From NCBI GenBank assembly GCA_017979445.1, contig CM030708.1, forward strand, positions 28,491,613 through 28,555,612: 64,000 nucleotides of DNA, written 5' to 3'. This DNA is from Akebia trifoliata (Eukaryota; Streptophyta; Magnoliopsida; Ranunculales; Lardizabalaceae). Under the pieces are notes generated by a model that worked only from the letters and a program-made list of their open reading frames with translations, was not told where the DNA came from and did not search any database. The translations under genes were made by a program, and so were the position numbers. Shown in pieces: positions 1-11,479 of the stretch; the stretch's first letter is position 1, and each line of letters begins with the position of its first letter.

Positions 1-2693
1 TTTGCAAGCCCGAAATCCGAGAGTTTCGGAATGAACCCTTCGTCCAACAAAATGTTGGCCGATTTCAGAGCACGATGTATAACAGGGGGATTGGCATTGT
101 CATGCAAATATACCAGACCTTTAGCGGCTCCTGCTGCTATTTTCATTCTTGTATGCCAACCTAACGGCTTCTGGTCTGGTGCGAGATCTACAAACAAATA
201 TAAGACACGTATTGAAATATGTGGCGTGTATTGAATTACTGCAAATTCAAAGGAAGATTATTACTTAAAATGTTTCCTTCAAAGAGATATCGCAAAATCA
301 AAAGATTAAATATAATTGACATACCTAGAAGATGATAATCTAGTGAACCCAATGGCATATACTCGTAAACCAAAATCCGTTGATCTCCATCAGCACAATA
401 TCCAATGAGATTAACTAGATTTTGATGGTGAAGAAGACTTAGCATCATAACCTCAACAAGAAACTCTCTATTTCCTTGCAACCCAATCCTATCAAGTTGC
501 TTAATAGCCACAAGCTGATCATAATGAACCAAAATCAGTCCTAAGTTTCTTCAATTATTCCAAGAAGGACTCAACCCAATTCATAGTAGTTAATTTAGTC
601 CTCATTTACCTGCCCACTCTCAAGGCATCCCTTGTAGACTCTTCCAAACCCACCAGCACCCAATAGACATTCTGGTCGAAAATTCTTAGCTGCCAAGCAA
701 AGCTCACGGAAGGTGAACGTTTTTGCAGCCATAGATACATTATTGTCTTTGTCGTTGGCTTCTTTTTTGTTTTGGGTTTCAGGTGAGGTTTCTTGATTAG
801 GATTCGCTGCAAAACAAAGTGTGGATCAATAAGTTTTTAATGACCAAATAATTTTACACTTCTCAATCGATGTTTATAATAATTATGCATGCTCAAACCT
901 AGTTTTCTATCAAATTAAGCTCATTAATAGCCAATGCCAGTAAGAAAGATCATATCCAAGTGCCTTATAAACTAAGAAGAATGAACCTAAAGGAAGGAAG
1001 TGTTTGCTCATCTTGGAGTGTTTCGAAGAGTACTGATTTTCTGACTCCCCCACGTGGCATACTAAAATTGCTCTCCTGATGTGGCATGTTGCTAGAACCA
1101 TATAACTTTTTTCCTCGGGATACACAACTGCACATATTTATGGGGATGCGCTGATGTGTATCCTGATGCATACAATATATGGTTCTAGCAAATGCCACGC
1201 TAGGAGAGTATTTGAGAATGCCACATGGGGGAGTCAGATTATTACGACTCATGTTTCAAAACTGATTATAATTGAATTTGATTTTTTTCCTCTTTCTAAA
1301 GAATAGAGTCTGAATTATACTGCATGTAACAATAATAACTTTCCTCTCAAAGAAAAAACATCTACATCGTACTTTTTTGGCTCAAAGAACTATGTATCAA
1401 TGCAAATCCTATAGCTATTAATTTTTAGTCTCATTTTATTGAAACCAGTCTTGCACAAATAACTTTACAAGTTACAAGGAAACATAAAATCATAGATCAT
1501 CCGATAGTGAAAATTTTGTATCAGATGCATTATGAAATGACGTTGCAGTAGGGGAGGGGGATATAGTAATAGTCAAACAGATGTTCACATTAAAGGTTAC
1601 AACTTAAAAGCTATGATTTGTTTTTGCACCAATTACTCACTGAATATCCGAAAACCTGGTGGTGGCCATTTTAACCTCTTGCTAGTATTCCTTCTCTTTG
1701 ACGCCTTCTTCTCATGGGCTGAGGAACACGAAAAGCAACTTATGAGTCGATAAACCAATAAATTCTTTTTGAATTCTTAGTTATGGAACCTTCAAAACAC
1801 TAATGGAACCTTTAAAATATTAGGGCATGTTTGATTGCAGGGAGAATAATTATCTTGCAAATCATTTGTCACCAGGCAAATCTTTTTTCTCTGTTTGAGT
1901 ACAACATGGAAAATCACACACAAAAATCTCATTAAATTAGGTGTATAAGTTTACCTTATTTGAGTAAGTCTGGCCTTACTAATGGATTCAATGTCACAGT
2001 GATGTACAGGACAAAATTCTATGAATTTTAAAGAAAAAAAAACCTTGAAAAAGATTATTTTTCACTGCTAGATTTTAATTTTAAATTTGGGAGTTCGATT
2101 GGAGTTTGATAACCGTCGATTCTTAAAACCTTGGATCAAGTAAAAAAAAATATCAATTTTTTTTAGGATCTGAGTATTTCCATGAAGTCAAGAGGGCTAT
2201 GGTGTTGGATTGCCAATTTGATACATATTTGAGCTAGATGGCCCTAGTAAGATTTAAAATCTTACTTAGTTCTCTCTTTTTTAAAAACAATAAAATTAGA
2301 TGAAGGTACGAATGGTTTCATATGTATCCAAAGAGTTTATTTGTAATTTAAAATATTGATCATAGGGTTTTAAAGATTACACTACTAAAAAAAGAAAATA
2401 TTTTTAGTAGATTTGGAAACGAAACAAATCATACCTTCCCTGTTGTCTTCTTGAACATAGTGATTGAGGTCAAGTCCACTGTTCACGGTTATCCTTTTTG
2501 TGATTTGTTCCCGAACATAGTGATTGGGGTCAAATCCACTGTTCGCTGTCACATTATAATATGTGTTGAGCTCTTGATGATCAATGGGATGGTTCAAGTC
2601 CAAACCGCTGTTGGCCGTAAGATTATTAAATGTGTTGGACTCGTCAATTTGGTGGTTCAAGCCAAATCCACTATTGGTAATTGAACTATCCAT
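1..2693 (-). CDS. RLCK-VII (PBS1-like) kinase copy 1, partial at window edge, probable pseudokinase
   Basis: Exons on the minus strand are 2435-2693, 610-806, 325-514 and 1-187; exon 4 runs off the left edge and the last exon lies outside. All junctions are GT-AG and phases match (1, 0, 1). Exon 1 encodes four NSG(F/L)-x-LNH repeats. Exon 2 carries the glycine loop [12 protein letters not shown], exon 3 the beta-3 lysine (VAIK) and the alpha-C glutamate (LVEVMML), and exon 4 the catalytic loop and DFG. The catalytic loop reads VIHRALKS where the other copies read VIHRDLKS: one base change (GAT to GCT) removes the HRD proton-acceptor aspartate. The reading frame is otherwise open, so this would be a pseudokinase rather than a shredded gene. 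Family assignment rests on close similarity to PBS1/PBL proteins in every kinase subdomain. Expression is unknown, and the TATA-containing promoter block seen in the other copies is disrupted upstream. Confidence 0.85.
1040..1238. mobile_element. Foldback MITE A in intron 1 of copy 1
   Basis: This is a 199-bp inverted repeat. Its ends read TCTGACTCCCCCACGTGGCA and, in the opposite sense, TGCCACATGGGGGAGTCAGA. The arms continue inward through CTAGAACCATA / TATGGTTCTAG to an inner hairpin around GGATACACAACTGCACAT. It encodes nothing. The same element sits at the same place in intron 1 of the other four gene copies. Confidence 0.8.
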
Positions 2694-2790
2694 ATTAATG
2701 CATAGTGGATATAATTAGAAGGCTCAATCTGCAAAGAAGAAAACAATTACACCTTAGAGGTTGTGAAAACTGAAAAAATATAAGAGCACT

Positions 2791-3000
2791 GATAATCTGA
2801 CTTAGCCACTAGTCAACTCAATTGACTTACCTAACATGACAGGTTTGGGAATCCTAGATGTGCTCTGCTCGGGATACAGAACTACGGTTCTCCATAAAAA
2901 AGTGCAGTTTTGTATCCGAGGAGAACACATCTACAGTTTGCAAGTCTGTCACGTCAAATAAATGGATTGACTATGCCACTTGCCTAAGTGAAATTATCAC
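2791..3000. mobile_element. Foldback MITE B upstream of copy 1
   Basis: An inverted-repeat element lying in the presumed 5' UTR intron of copy 1. The ends are GATAATCTGACTTAGCCAC and an imperfect reverse complement. The core hairpin pairs CTCGGGATACAGAACTAC with GTTTTGTATCCGAGGAG. It is related to MITE A by its TCTGAC termini and its GGATACA hairpin core. Copies stand at the same place upstream of every kinase copy, plus one orphan. Confidence 0.65.
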
Positions 3001-3002
3001 TC

Positions 3003-3450
3003 AACTACTACGAATTTTTTACAATAAAAAAAAAAATATCACTCCCTCTCTCTTTTTTTTTTTTTTTTTTTTTTTCTGATTTGCTAAATAATGCGCTCAA
3101 AATTGTAGACTATTCATTTTAATTCCGAAAATGGTAAATTACTATTTTTGAAATTAAAATATTTTACATAAGTAGGGAAAATTATTATATAAATCATAAA
3201 TATTTTTCTCCCTACAATTTTAATAAAAATAATTTAAATTTTTTTTTACCTTATAAAATAGCTTAATTCTAAAAATTATAATTTACCATTTGCAGAATTA
3301 AAATGAGCATTGTATCGTTTTCGAAGTCTTAAACTTTTTCTCTACCGGTTAGGCATTTTCCATATCAGCATATAATAATAATAATAATAAACTCTCATAT
3401 TTGAACTGAAATTAACATTGCTTAAGGAATAAGGATACCCCTTAGATGCA
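3003..3450. other. AT-rich 5' flank of copy 1, no gene
   Basis: Non-coding AT-rich sequence with a long poly-T run (3053-3075) and a short AAT microsatellite near 3375. It matches the flanks of copies 2-5 (for example 22740-23040 and 29690-30060), so it belongs to the duplicated gene unit. It is probably mostly 5' UTR intron, because the GTAAGT donor reads on the minus strand at the right border (AACTTACAAG near 3460). Confidence 0.5.
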
Positions 3451-3454
3451 TTTT

Positions 3455-3780
3455 TAACTTACAAGATATGAAGAAGCAGAAGATGTCGCAACGGTGAAGA
3501 ATCATTGAAGAATCTTTTTGGACGATTGTGCGTCGAAGTTATACTTTTTGGATGAGTAGGGATCCGCAACGGTGTCCGTTCCAAACGAAGGTCATGTGGC
3601 ACCCCATTTTTAGAGAGAGAGAGAGAGAGAGAGAGGTCATGGTCTCGTTCATGGAAGAGATGAGGAAAACGAATACGGAGTTCGTCCAAGCTACCCAGAA
3701 ATTATCTACTTTTGGATGAGTAGCTGGACTGGCTCTGCCTTAACCTGTTGACCTTTAAAAAAAAAAAAAAAACGGTGTCC
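3455..3780 (-). promoter_or_regulatory. Disrupted promoter block of copy 1
   Basis: This matches the upstream block of copies 2-5: a CT-rich leader (GA on the plus strand, 3609-3634) and the conserved segment ending in GAATACGGAGTTCGTC. The TATA-containing piece (CTCCATATATATAAAA on plus in copy 2) is missing here. The GA tract is followed directly by GGTCATGGTCTCG. Confidence 0.4.
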
Positions 3781-3873
3781 TGTTTCCAACGAAGGTAATG
3801 TGGGGGCACATGGGCGTGGTGAGGCATGCATGTCCGTATATGCATTTTACTGCATCTGTCGCATGCTCACCAC

Positions 3874-4667
3874 TAGGAGTGCACATTGGATTGAGTAAAT
3901 CTGAGAATCGAACCAATCCGAAGTCTTTTGAATTAGTTTGGTTTGGATTAAGCATGATTTGGTTCGGATATGAATTGTATATTAAAAAATCTGATTAATT
4001 TGATTCGATTCCGGATTTAAGGGTATAATAGAACCGAATCAATCTGAGATTCGAACTAATCCGATTATATATATGTTACGTAGAGGTAACTCATCAAAGT
4101 TTTCAACTTTATCTCTTCTATTTTTTTTCTAACAAAAACTCATAAAAAATGTGCACAAATCTCTCTTTTAACTCTCAAATGAATCAATCTATTTATGGAA
4201 TTTTTTTTCAAAGAGTTTGATTTCTTATTTTTTTTACGAGAACCTTTATGTCGTATTTGTTAGATGAAATATACTATACAAACCTAGGCTTGGATACGTT
4301 AATCTACTATTTATGAATTAGTTTACTCACTAATCCATCTAAAATACAAATTTTAAAATTGTAATTTTTTTTTAGTCTCATTGAGCTTTCTCTAATTTTT
4401 AATTTTTACAGATTTCAGTCAGAATTTAATCATAAAATCATTTTCATTTTAAAAGTAGGCAATATTTATTATCTGATCTAAATGGTTTCTCTTTTGAAAG
4501 AAAAAATACTAGTTTTTCTATTTTGAAAGTATGAGAACCAAACCAACCTTGGTTCGGTTCTATAGGGTAATTGGATTGGTTCGGTTCCAAATTTGTAGAA
4601 CCGATCATGTTCGGTTCGGTTCCAATTTTGGCAAAATCCGAATCAATCCGAACTATGTGCACCCCTA
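3874..4667. mobile_element. Non-autonomous hAT element
   Basis: The ends are TAGGAGTGCACAT and ATGTGCACCCCTA, imperfect terminal inverted repeats. An exact 8-bp target duplication CTCACCAC lies at 3866-3873 and 4668-4675. The interior is rich in GGTTCGGTTC motifs and has no transposase. The paralogous spacer near 30855 carries the target once (GCATGCTCACCACCATGTTA), which is the empty site. TIR type and 8-bp duplication are those of hAT elements. Confidence 0.88.
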
Positions 4668-5045
4668 CTCACCACCATGTCAAGATGTCTCCCGTATGTC
4701 CTCACTGAGGTCACTCCAACATTAATCTTAAATTAAATAAAGAAAAAATGACCAAAAAGACCTATTTTTTGAAAATATGTACAAAAAAGTTGTTTCCATA
4801 AAAAAATATGGACTATTTAATACTCTTTTTATTTATTTATCAAATATTGCTTTAAAAAATATTTTTATAGCGAAAATACCATAATTACCCTTTCAACGAT
4901 TTTCAAGATTTAAAGAAAGGTGTTTATCTAAGAATATTTGAGGTACTCCTATGTTTCAAAATTAATGACAAGTCTTTTAACTATGGTCATCTCTTATGGG
5001 CCAATGAAAAAAAAGATATGGATGAAAAAACAATTCCTAGATTTC

Positions 5046-8000
5046 TGAAATCGCCTCAACCCTTTTTCACTAAATAGTGGATAGGGGTCCGATTTATTAA
5101 ATGGGGAACTTTAAAAGAAGGGAGTCGCCACCTAGTTTAGGTTTAGGAACCATAAATAACTCCAAATGGATAATGGGTCGATCCACGGATCAAAGAGATG
5201 GGTAAGGGGTCAGATTACGGGTTTCGGAAGGTGTTAGGCACCGAACCCGCCCGATCAAGTTGATCAGTCTCTACTATGATCCAAAATCATCCTATGGTCA
5301 ACATACAAAGATTACAGTCAAGGTCACAGTCCAGTCATCATCATCAATTTATGTTGGATTTTCCAACCAAATCCCATGGCTAAAATTTATCCCAATTATC
5401 ACATGATTCTTCTTTGAATTCCACAAAGTATGGGAAGATTTGAAAAAGCCCTAATCAGCTCCATGACCTGAAATTGATTAAGAAACTCCACCTGCAAATA
5501 TTCCTCAAATTGTCCAAAATAGAAAATCATGAGAATATCCTAAATAAGAGGATTTCAAATAGAAACCTGTCAAATTGGGACGTAAAATATTTCCAAATTA
5601 GGAACATAAAATTTCCTAATTCAAAATTTAAGAGATATATGAGAATTCCCTAATTAGAAATTTCTTAAAAAATGGAATATTCCCAAAATAGAAATTTTCC
5701 AAAGATCACAATTTTGAGTTAGAAACTTCTAAATTCATGAACTTTCAAAATACAAAATTGCAAAATCATTTAAATTAGAAATTGATGATATGTGAAATTC
5801 CTAAAATAGGAATTTATAAATATATTCTTTCCTTAAATGGACAATTATGCAATTTCTATATCAGAAAATTCCAATATGAATTTTCCAATGGGATTACAAA
5901 TAGGAGTTTCCAAATCAGGGAATTATGAATTTATGATGAATCCTCAAATTGGAAATTAACAAAATAAGAATAAAGAATCCCATATTCAACCAATTCTCAA
6001 AATAATCAAATGGACATGCATTCATGATTTTCGATATTTCCAAAATAGTTATCATTCAATAGCATGTATAGCTATCAATTCAAGGAGTACGTTGATTACA
6101 TGAAAGAATCTTAAAATAATACAAAGAACTCGAACATCATCATAGATCATGCAAATTCAACTCGATCCTAATAACCATGATAGAAAAAATCCTATAATCC
6201 TACCAATATGCAAAGATAAAAATAAGATAAAGTAAAAACCAACAAATAAAAAATAAGCAATATCTAGCTTACAAATATCTCCCTAACCTATTAATATGCA
6301 AAAATGGTACAAATAAAAAAACAAAAGAATAAATTAAGCAAATATACATAATGAATACTTGGGAACCCCATCGACATACAAAAACGAACAAATAGTGAAA
6401 AATAATACGAAAGAGAAAATTCTCCTAATAATAAAAAAAATGCCGAAAAACATAGAGAAGAATAAAAAAAAATATTCTAACTTATCAACATGAAAAAATA
6501 TATATAAAAACTTCATAAAAAGAAAACCTCCTAGTCCTACCTATAAAAAATAAAATAACAGAAACTGAAAATACATAAAATAAATATCTTCCTAATCCTA
6601 TTGAAAAAAATATGAAAATAAATAAAAAACATAAGAAAAGAAAAGAATATATATATATATATATATATGTATATAAAATAAGAAAAATGGAGAACGCATA
6701 TATTAAAGAGGACCAATACAAATAAACAAATATAAAAGAATAATAAACTCACCTATTAATCCGAGAATGGCGGCCTGATTCCTTCAGGTACAAGCGAAGG
6801 CTTGTGAATCCTTGTCACGGGTGCTGTGGTGGAAAGGAAGAGAGTGTCGGGGCGTTGGACTTTAGAACAGCCGGCTGTGCTGTTGTGATAAAGAGGAAGG
6901 GAGTGTTAGGGGCGTTGGACTTCAGAGCAGCAAGTTGTGCTGCTGTTGTGGTTGCTACGGAGAGGAATAGAGGCGTTGTAGGGGCTGTAATGGAGGTCAG
7001 GGCGTTGGTTCAGCAGAGAGAGGTGTGAAGGAGAGTTGGTTGGGTAAGTTGTAGAAGGGAAAACATGAAGAGAGAATGGGCTGGATATGCTGTATACAAA
7101 GAAGACGTTAGAGAAAAGGGTTGAGACTGTGAGAGGGGAGGACGTAGTGTTACAGCAGGAGGCGGGTTGGCAGGCACAGCAAACGTGACAGAGAATGGTG
7201 ATGAAGAAGACGTCTAGCCAATCTTCTCCATTGTTCCTTCTTCACTTTCTTTATTTCTCCTCTCTTTGCCGTCCAACGGAGATCGCAGGTTTGCAAAGGA
7301 TGAAAAAGAAAATAGAAAGAAGAGAGGTGTAATGCTGAGAGTGTGCGCGAGAGAGATGAATCTGGGACCAAGAAAGCAATCGTTCAGCCTAAGGACATTG
7401 AGAGGAATCCGCCCTTTAGAGAGAAAACGTTCTCTCCCTTAAGTAGAAAGCTACTTTCTATTTTTTGTTTTTTTATTTCTTTCTAAAAAAATTTCTTCTT
7501 TCTTTTTGTTCCATAAGCGTCGTTTCCTTTGGGGAAAATGGTCATGGGGTGATCCCCCGCTACTCGTAGCACAATAACCTCAACTCGTGATTGGTCTATT
7601 CTAGTTTCGATTAAAAATTTTGTTTTAGATTTTATTGATTTGAATTTAATTTGAATTTTATTGGTTTAATTGTTTAACTTTTGATTTGATTTTAATTATT
7701 TAATTTTGAATTGGATTTAAAATTTTTTAATTTTAAGTTTTAATTATTTAATTTCAAATTAGATGTTAATCGTTTTAATTTTAAGTTTTAATTATTTAAT
7801 TTTGAATTGGATGTTAAATTTTTATTGTTTAGCTTTGAATTGGATTTTAATTGTTTAATTATGAATTAGATTTTAAAAAATTTTATATTGAATTAAATTT
7901 TATTTTTTTTTAATTTTAATTTTTAATTATTTAATTTCAAATTAGATGTTAATCGTTTTAATTATTTAATTTTGAATTGGATGTTAAATTTTTATTGTTT

Positions 8001-8804
8001 AGCTTTGAATTGGATTTTAATTGTTTAATTATGAATTAGATTTTAAAAATTTTTATATTGAATTAAATTTTATTTAATTTTAAGTTTTAATTATTTAATT
8101 GTAAATTAGATGTTACTTGTTTTACTTTTAAGTTTTAATTATTTTATTTTTTATTTGATTTTAATTTTTAATTTTAAGTTTTAATTGTTTAATTTTTTAT
8201 TTGATTTTAATTTTAAATTTTAATTGTTTAATTTTTTATTTGATTTCAATTTTTATTATATTTTCCTAAGGATCGAGATTTCTAAGTTGAGTTTGGCGGT
8301 TGAGGGGCATTTCGGTCATTTTATGATTTTTCTTAAAATTTTCTGTTTTTGTCGGTTTGGGTCCCGTTAGACTCGAAATCCTATTCTAAGTACAATGGAG
8401 GTACTTTCGAGGTCTTTCGGAGGTCCAAAATTTATGAGGGGTATTTTAGTCATTTTGTCAGATTTTTACGAATTCTGGCGTGAGGTTTCTTTTAGTCCCA
8501 ACGTGATTATTTCTATGTTTCAAAGTCATATTTTCCTAACGTGGCGAGATCTCTAGGTTATCGAACCGTGTAGCGAGCCTAAGCGTACGTGCTTGCTAAA
8601 TCGGGTGTGATGTATGGCGATCCTAAGCGTGCGTAAATTTCTATGTCGAGTCGTAACGAGTAGGGGTGATGAAAAGAGTGAAAACAGAGGGAATCAGGGA
8701 CAGTACTCACAAGCCTTCGAGTTCTTTGCGATCATCATTAGGAATTCACGGTAATCGGATGACGAATTGTCGAATTAGACAAATGCAAAAATGGGGTGTC
8801 TACA
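5046..8804 (-). mobile_element. Solo LTR, Tat/Ogre-like Ty3/gypsy
   Basis: The 3759-bp insertion begins TGAAATCGCC and ends GTGTCTACA (TG...CA) and is flanked by ATTTC at 5041-5045 and 8805-8809. The paralogous spacer near 31220 reads straight through, giving the empty site. Read on the minus strand it starts TGTAGACACCCCATTTTTG and its 3' part has GGTGCCTAACACCTTCC and GGTGGCGACTCC, features I associate with long LTRs of Tat/Ogre elements. No gag or pol reading frame is seen and no second LTR, so a solo LTR left by recombination is the simplest reading. A non-autonomous element with unrecognised internal LTR borders is the alternative. Confidence 0.72.
7630..8265. repeat. AT-rich tandem repeats inside the solo LTR
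   Basis: Degenerate short units of the type TTTTAATTGTTTAATTTT fill this stretch. A longer block beginning ATTTAATTTCAAATTAGATG occurs at about 7748 and again at about 7926, a period near 178 bp. Nothing coding. Confidence 0.7.
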
Positions 8805-9217
8805 ATTTCTTGTCTCAAAACTAGTAATCTTTAACTCACATAGATGATAATGACTACAACAAAAATGATGATGAAGATAAGTATCATCAGTGTCATCATC
8901 AAACTGATTTGATCTATGTATGTTAGATTTATTAAAATATATAAATAGTTTTCAATAATTAAAACATAATTTTAAAACACAACTTGAATATTCATCAAAT
9001 TGATTCAACTCAAAACATAACAAGTTGACTTCAATGAGTCAAATAAGATTATATTGAATTTATGAATAGTTTTTAATAATAATTTTTTTTTCACATAAAT
9101 ATTAATAACCAAATAAATTTGTCACATTTTTTATTCGACTTAGTATATTTTTAGATCAAACCACATTGTAAAGTTGTTAGAAGGATATTTTAGGTATTTC
9201 TCTTAAAAAAATGTTTT

Positions 9218-9896
9218 CTTTATTGTCGCTTGTCGTTTTATTCGGTGAAGATAGAGACAAAACATGAAGAGATGCAGAGCCCACCGTACTCGGCTGGGGC
9301 CACTGCAAGGGAACTTAATGCAATTGCACCATTGCTAATTGAAGAAGTGGATCTGGTTTGAAGCAACCTTTTTGGGTCTTGAAAAGTGGTTGTGCCTGTA
9401 CAAAGATTAGTTAGTAGAGTTCTCCAGCAATCCAAATGTTCATTCTGCCAATCAAACCCAGTAGCTTACATGGCCTCTTTAAGGTCTTCTATAGGATATT
9501 CTGAATTGTATCCAGATAATTTTCCATTTGCCTTACATTGTATCCTTGAGGAGGAGGATGCGTCTCGGCACTCCTATATATGTAAGAGCTTAATGCTTCA
9601 TCTATTTTAGCCTAAACCCCCGATTGCCTTCCAAAAAAAAAAACTCAAATAAACCCATAGTTGGACTTGGCTCCCTTATCCATAAAGTTGATCTCACAAC
9701 ATTATGAAAATGCACGTAGAAGCTCAACATCCATGGCTTATCGAAGAAATTTTTTGTGTTAGTTGAAAACCAACTAGCAAGATTCGATAAAAACTACGCA
9801 GATGTTACAAGCTTTTGATAGTAAAATGAGCCATTGAATAGTTCTATACTTGCTCAATAATATACTTTTTGGAGAAGCTCCATGATGAAGATGACC
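9218..9896 (-). pseudogene. Relic of RLCK last exon plus intron 4 (relic A1)
   Basis: The minus strand shows the acceptor TTTGTACAG, then an exon 5 start at 9395 resembling [10 protein letters not shown] of the intact genes. Relative to copy 2 one base is missing after CTTTTCAA, a frameshift, and a large internal deletion joins the PLLQ region to ISNGAIAL. The part at 9655-9890 matches intron 4 of copy 2 (about 16720-16945). The intron is cut at 9897 by the gypsy LTR. Only the 3' end of a dead kinase copy remains. Confidence 0.75.
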
Positions 9897-10199
9897 TGTA
9901 ATTTTTGGAAAAATAACAACCAGAAGGGGAAGATCACTTCGAATCCAACCCTTGAAACAGAGAAAATGTTACACAAAACTCACAAAAGGAAATGGGGAAT
10001 AATCTTCAATACATTCTGATTCTTTCCAGCTATATTTATAGCCATTACAATCCTCCCAAATCTGTTTTGCAACCAACAAAAATATCCAAAACAGAATAAC
10101 AACTAACAAATCAGTAACAACTTGAAAGTGCTCAAAATAACAACTAACAAATCAGTAGCAAACAACCCTTAGTAACAGCAAACGACTCTTACTCCTACA
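9897..10199 (-). mobile_element. 3' LTR of a Ty3/gypsy element
   Basis: On the minus strand it starts TGTAGGAGTAAGAGTC and ends AAAAATTACA (TG...CA), 303 bp. A TATA box lies inside (CTATAAATATAG on minus, near 10030-10042). The purine-rich GATGGAGGGAATTGA just before it fits a polypurine tract, and the pol frame stops right next to it. Confidence 0.65.
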
Positions 10200-10201
10200 T
10201 C

Positions 10202-10860
10202 AATTCCCTCCATCTTCAAAAGAACTCGTCTCAGAGTTCACAGACACAGTAGGAGCTCCATCTGGTGGGTAATACTCATAGATATCAGCAACATTGAAAG
10301 TTGAGGAAATCTGTAAGTCGTGGGGCAAGTCGATAACATAGGCATTGTCACTGATTTTATACTTAATCCGGAAAGGCCCTATCTTCTTTGCTTTCAGCTA
10401 GTTGTAAGTCCCAACTGGAAACCGCTCTTTGCGCAAGTGAATCATCACTAAATCCCCCTCAACAAAAATCTTCTCACGACGATGCATATCTGCCCGAGCC
10501 TTGTAACTAGCATTAGCATCTTCAAGTCGCTGCTTGACCTCCTTATGCACTTGGACAATCTGATCAGCTAACGCAGCAGCTGTCTTGCTCTTTGATTTTG
10601 GAAGAGTGATAAGATCAACTGTATGGTTTGGAACATTGGTATATACTACAGCAAACGGAGTCTTACCCGTAGACTTGTTAACCATGCTATTATAGGCAAA
10701 CTCAGCCTGAGGAAGTGGGCTTGTCTCAAGCAATACATCGAATCATTGTTCCCAGAGTTCTGTTCACTACCTCAGTTTGACAGTCAGTCTGAGGGTGATA
10801 AGCGCTGCTAGATTGAAGAGTAGTGTCAAAACGCTTCCAAAGAATCTTCAAGAAATTACA
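10202..10860 (-). pseudogene. Ty3/gypsy integrase C-terminal fragment
   Basis: The minus strand encodes the end of a gypsy Pol: SSAYHPQTD.QTEVVNR, then [37 protein letters not shown] and DNAYVIDLP. These are the integrase core end and the C-terminal GPY/F-type region. An in-frame TAG interrupts just after PVGTYN and a further stop lies in the core region, so it is dead. Gag, protease, RT and RNase H are absent on this strand. The frame ends beside the LTR at 10199. Confidence 0.85.
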
Positions 10861-11223
10861 GGTCTTCTTCATCAATTGGTATCAGAGCAAGGTTTGCCTT
10901 GGTTCAGGATGGCTGAAACTGATGGAGATGGTCGCCGCACCAACGACGAAGAGCGTGGTGTGCAGGCCCTTTGGGTGACGATTGCAAATCTTGAGCAGAG
11001 GATCGATTCGCGATTTGAGGATTTCGTGCAAGAAATCCGTCAAGCTTTGCGAGATGGCAACGTATCAAGAACTGATCCGGGCGCTAACCATAATGATGAG
11101 CGAGATGTGGCTCGCAATCATTTGGGTGGTGTCCGGAACCAGCGACAACGACATCAGAATCGAGATCACATAGCTCATGGTGGTTACGATAGTTCTGAAG
11201 ATGATGAAACTTATCGCGATTGA
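10853..11223 (+). pseudogene. Ty3/gypsy primer-binding site and Gag N-terminus, opposite strand
   Basis: At 10877-10888 the plus strand reads TGGTATCAGAGC, the usual primer-binding site matching the 3' end of initiator Met-tRNA. An open frame starts at 10909 (MAETDGDG...) with a predicted helical segment (VTIANLEQRIDSRFEDF) and an Arg/Asn/Asp-rich tail, typical of the start of a plant gypsy Gag, and stops at 11223. It runs head-to-head against the integrase fragment. The few bases ATTACA before GGTCTTC match the end of the LTR at 9897. Confidence 0.65.
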
Positions 11224-11470
11224 GAAGTTTTAGATTGAGCTGATTTTTTGTGAGGATAATCTTCTCAATCCAAAACCTCTAACCCATATTTTTTGAAAAA
11301 CCATTGTTTTTGAGGAGCTCTCATCAAATTCGTTCTCACGGGTATAATGCCGTTGGAGATTTTGGTTAGATTAATTATGTTAAAGATGTTTGTCCTGTAA
11401 ACCTGAGGAGGATATTCTTGTTAGGATCAAACAGTTGGATGGTCCTCGAGATGCATATCAAATATTTATA
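11224..11470. other. Foldback fragment and spacer
   Basis: GCTGATTTTTTGTGAGGAT near 11240 matches the arms of the foldback at 56725-57104 and a fragment near 35410. No gene seen. Confidence 0.4.
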
Positions 11471-11479
11471 GGACCATCA

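Noticed and set aside
2435..2693. LDLN in the N-terminal repeats as an EAR repression motif
   Set aside because: Neither LxLxL nor DLNxxP is met, and the protein is a cytoplasmic kinase type.
6485..6752. Hydrophobic minus-strand frames rich in Phe, Ile and Tyr
   Set aside because: Produced by translating AT-rich sequence with a TA microsatellite.
6804..7371. Open frames in the GC-richer middle of the solo LTR
   Set aside because: No domain, no homologous frame elsewhere, and the position within an LTR explains them.
10877..10888. Sequence matching part of a Met-tRNA
   Set aside because: Only the 12-nt complement to the tRNA 3' end is present; it is a retrotransposon primer-binding site, not a tRNA gene.
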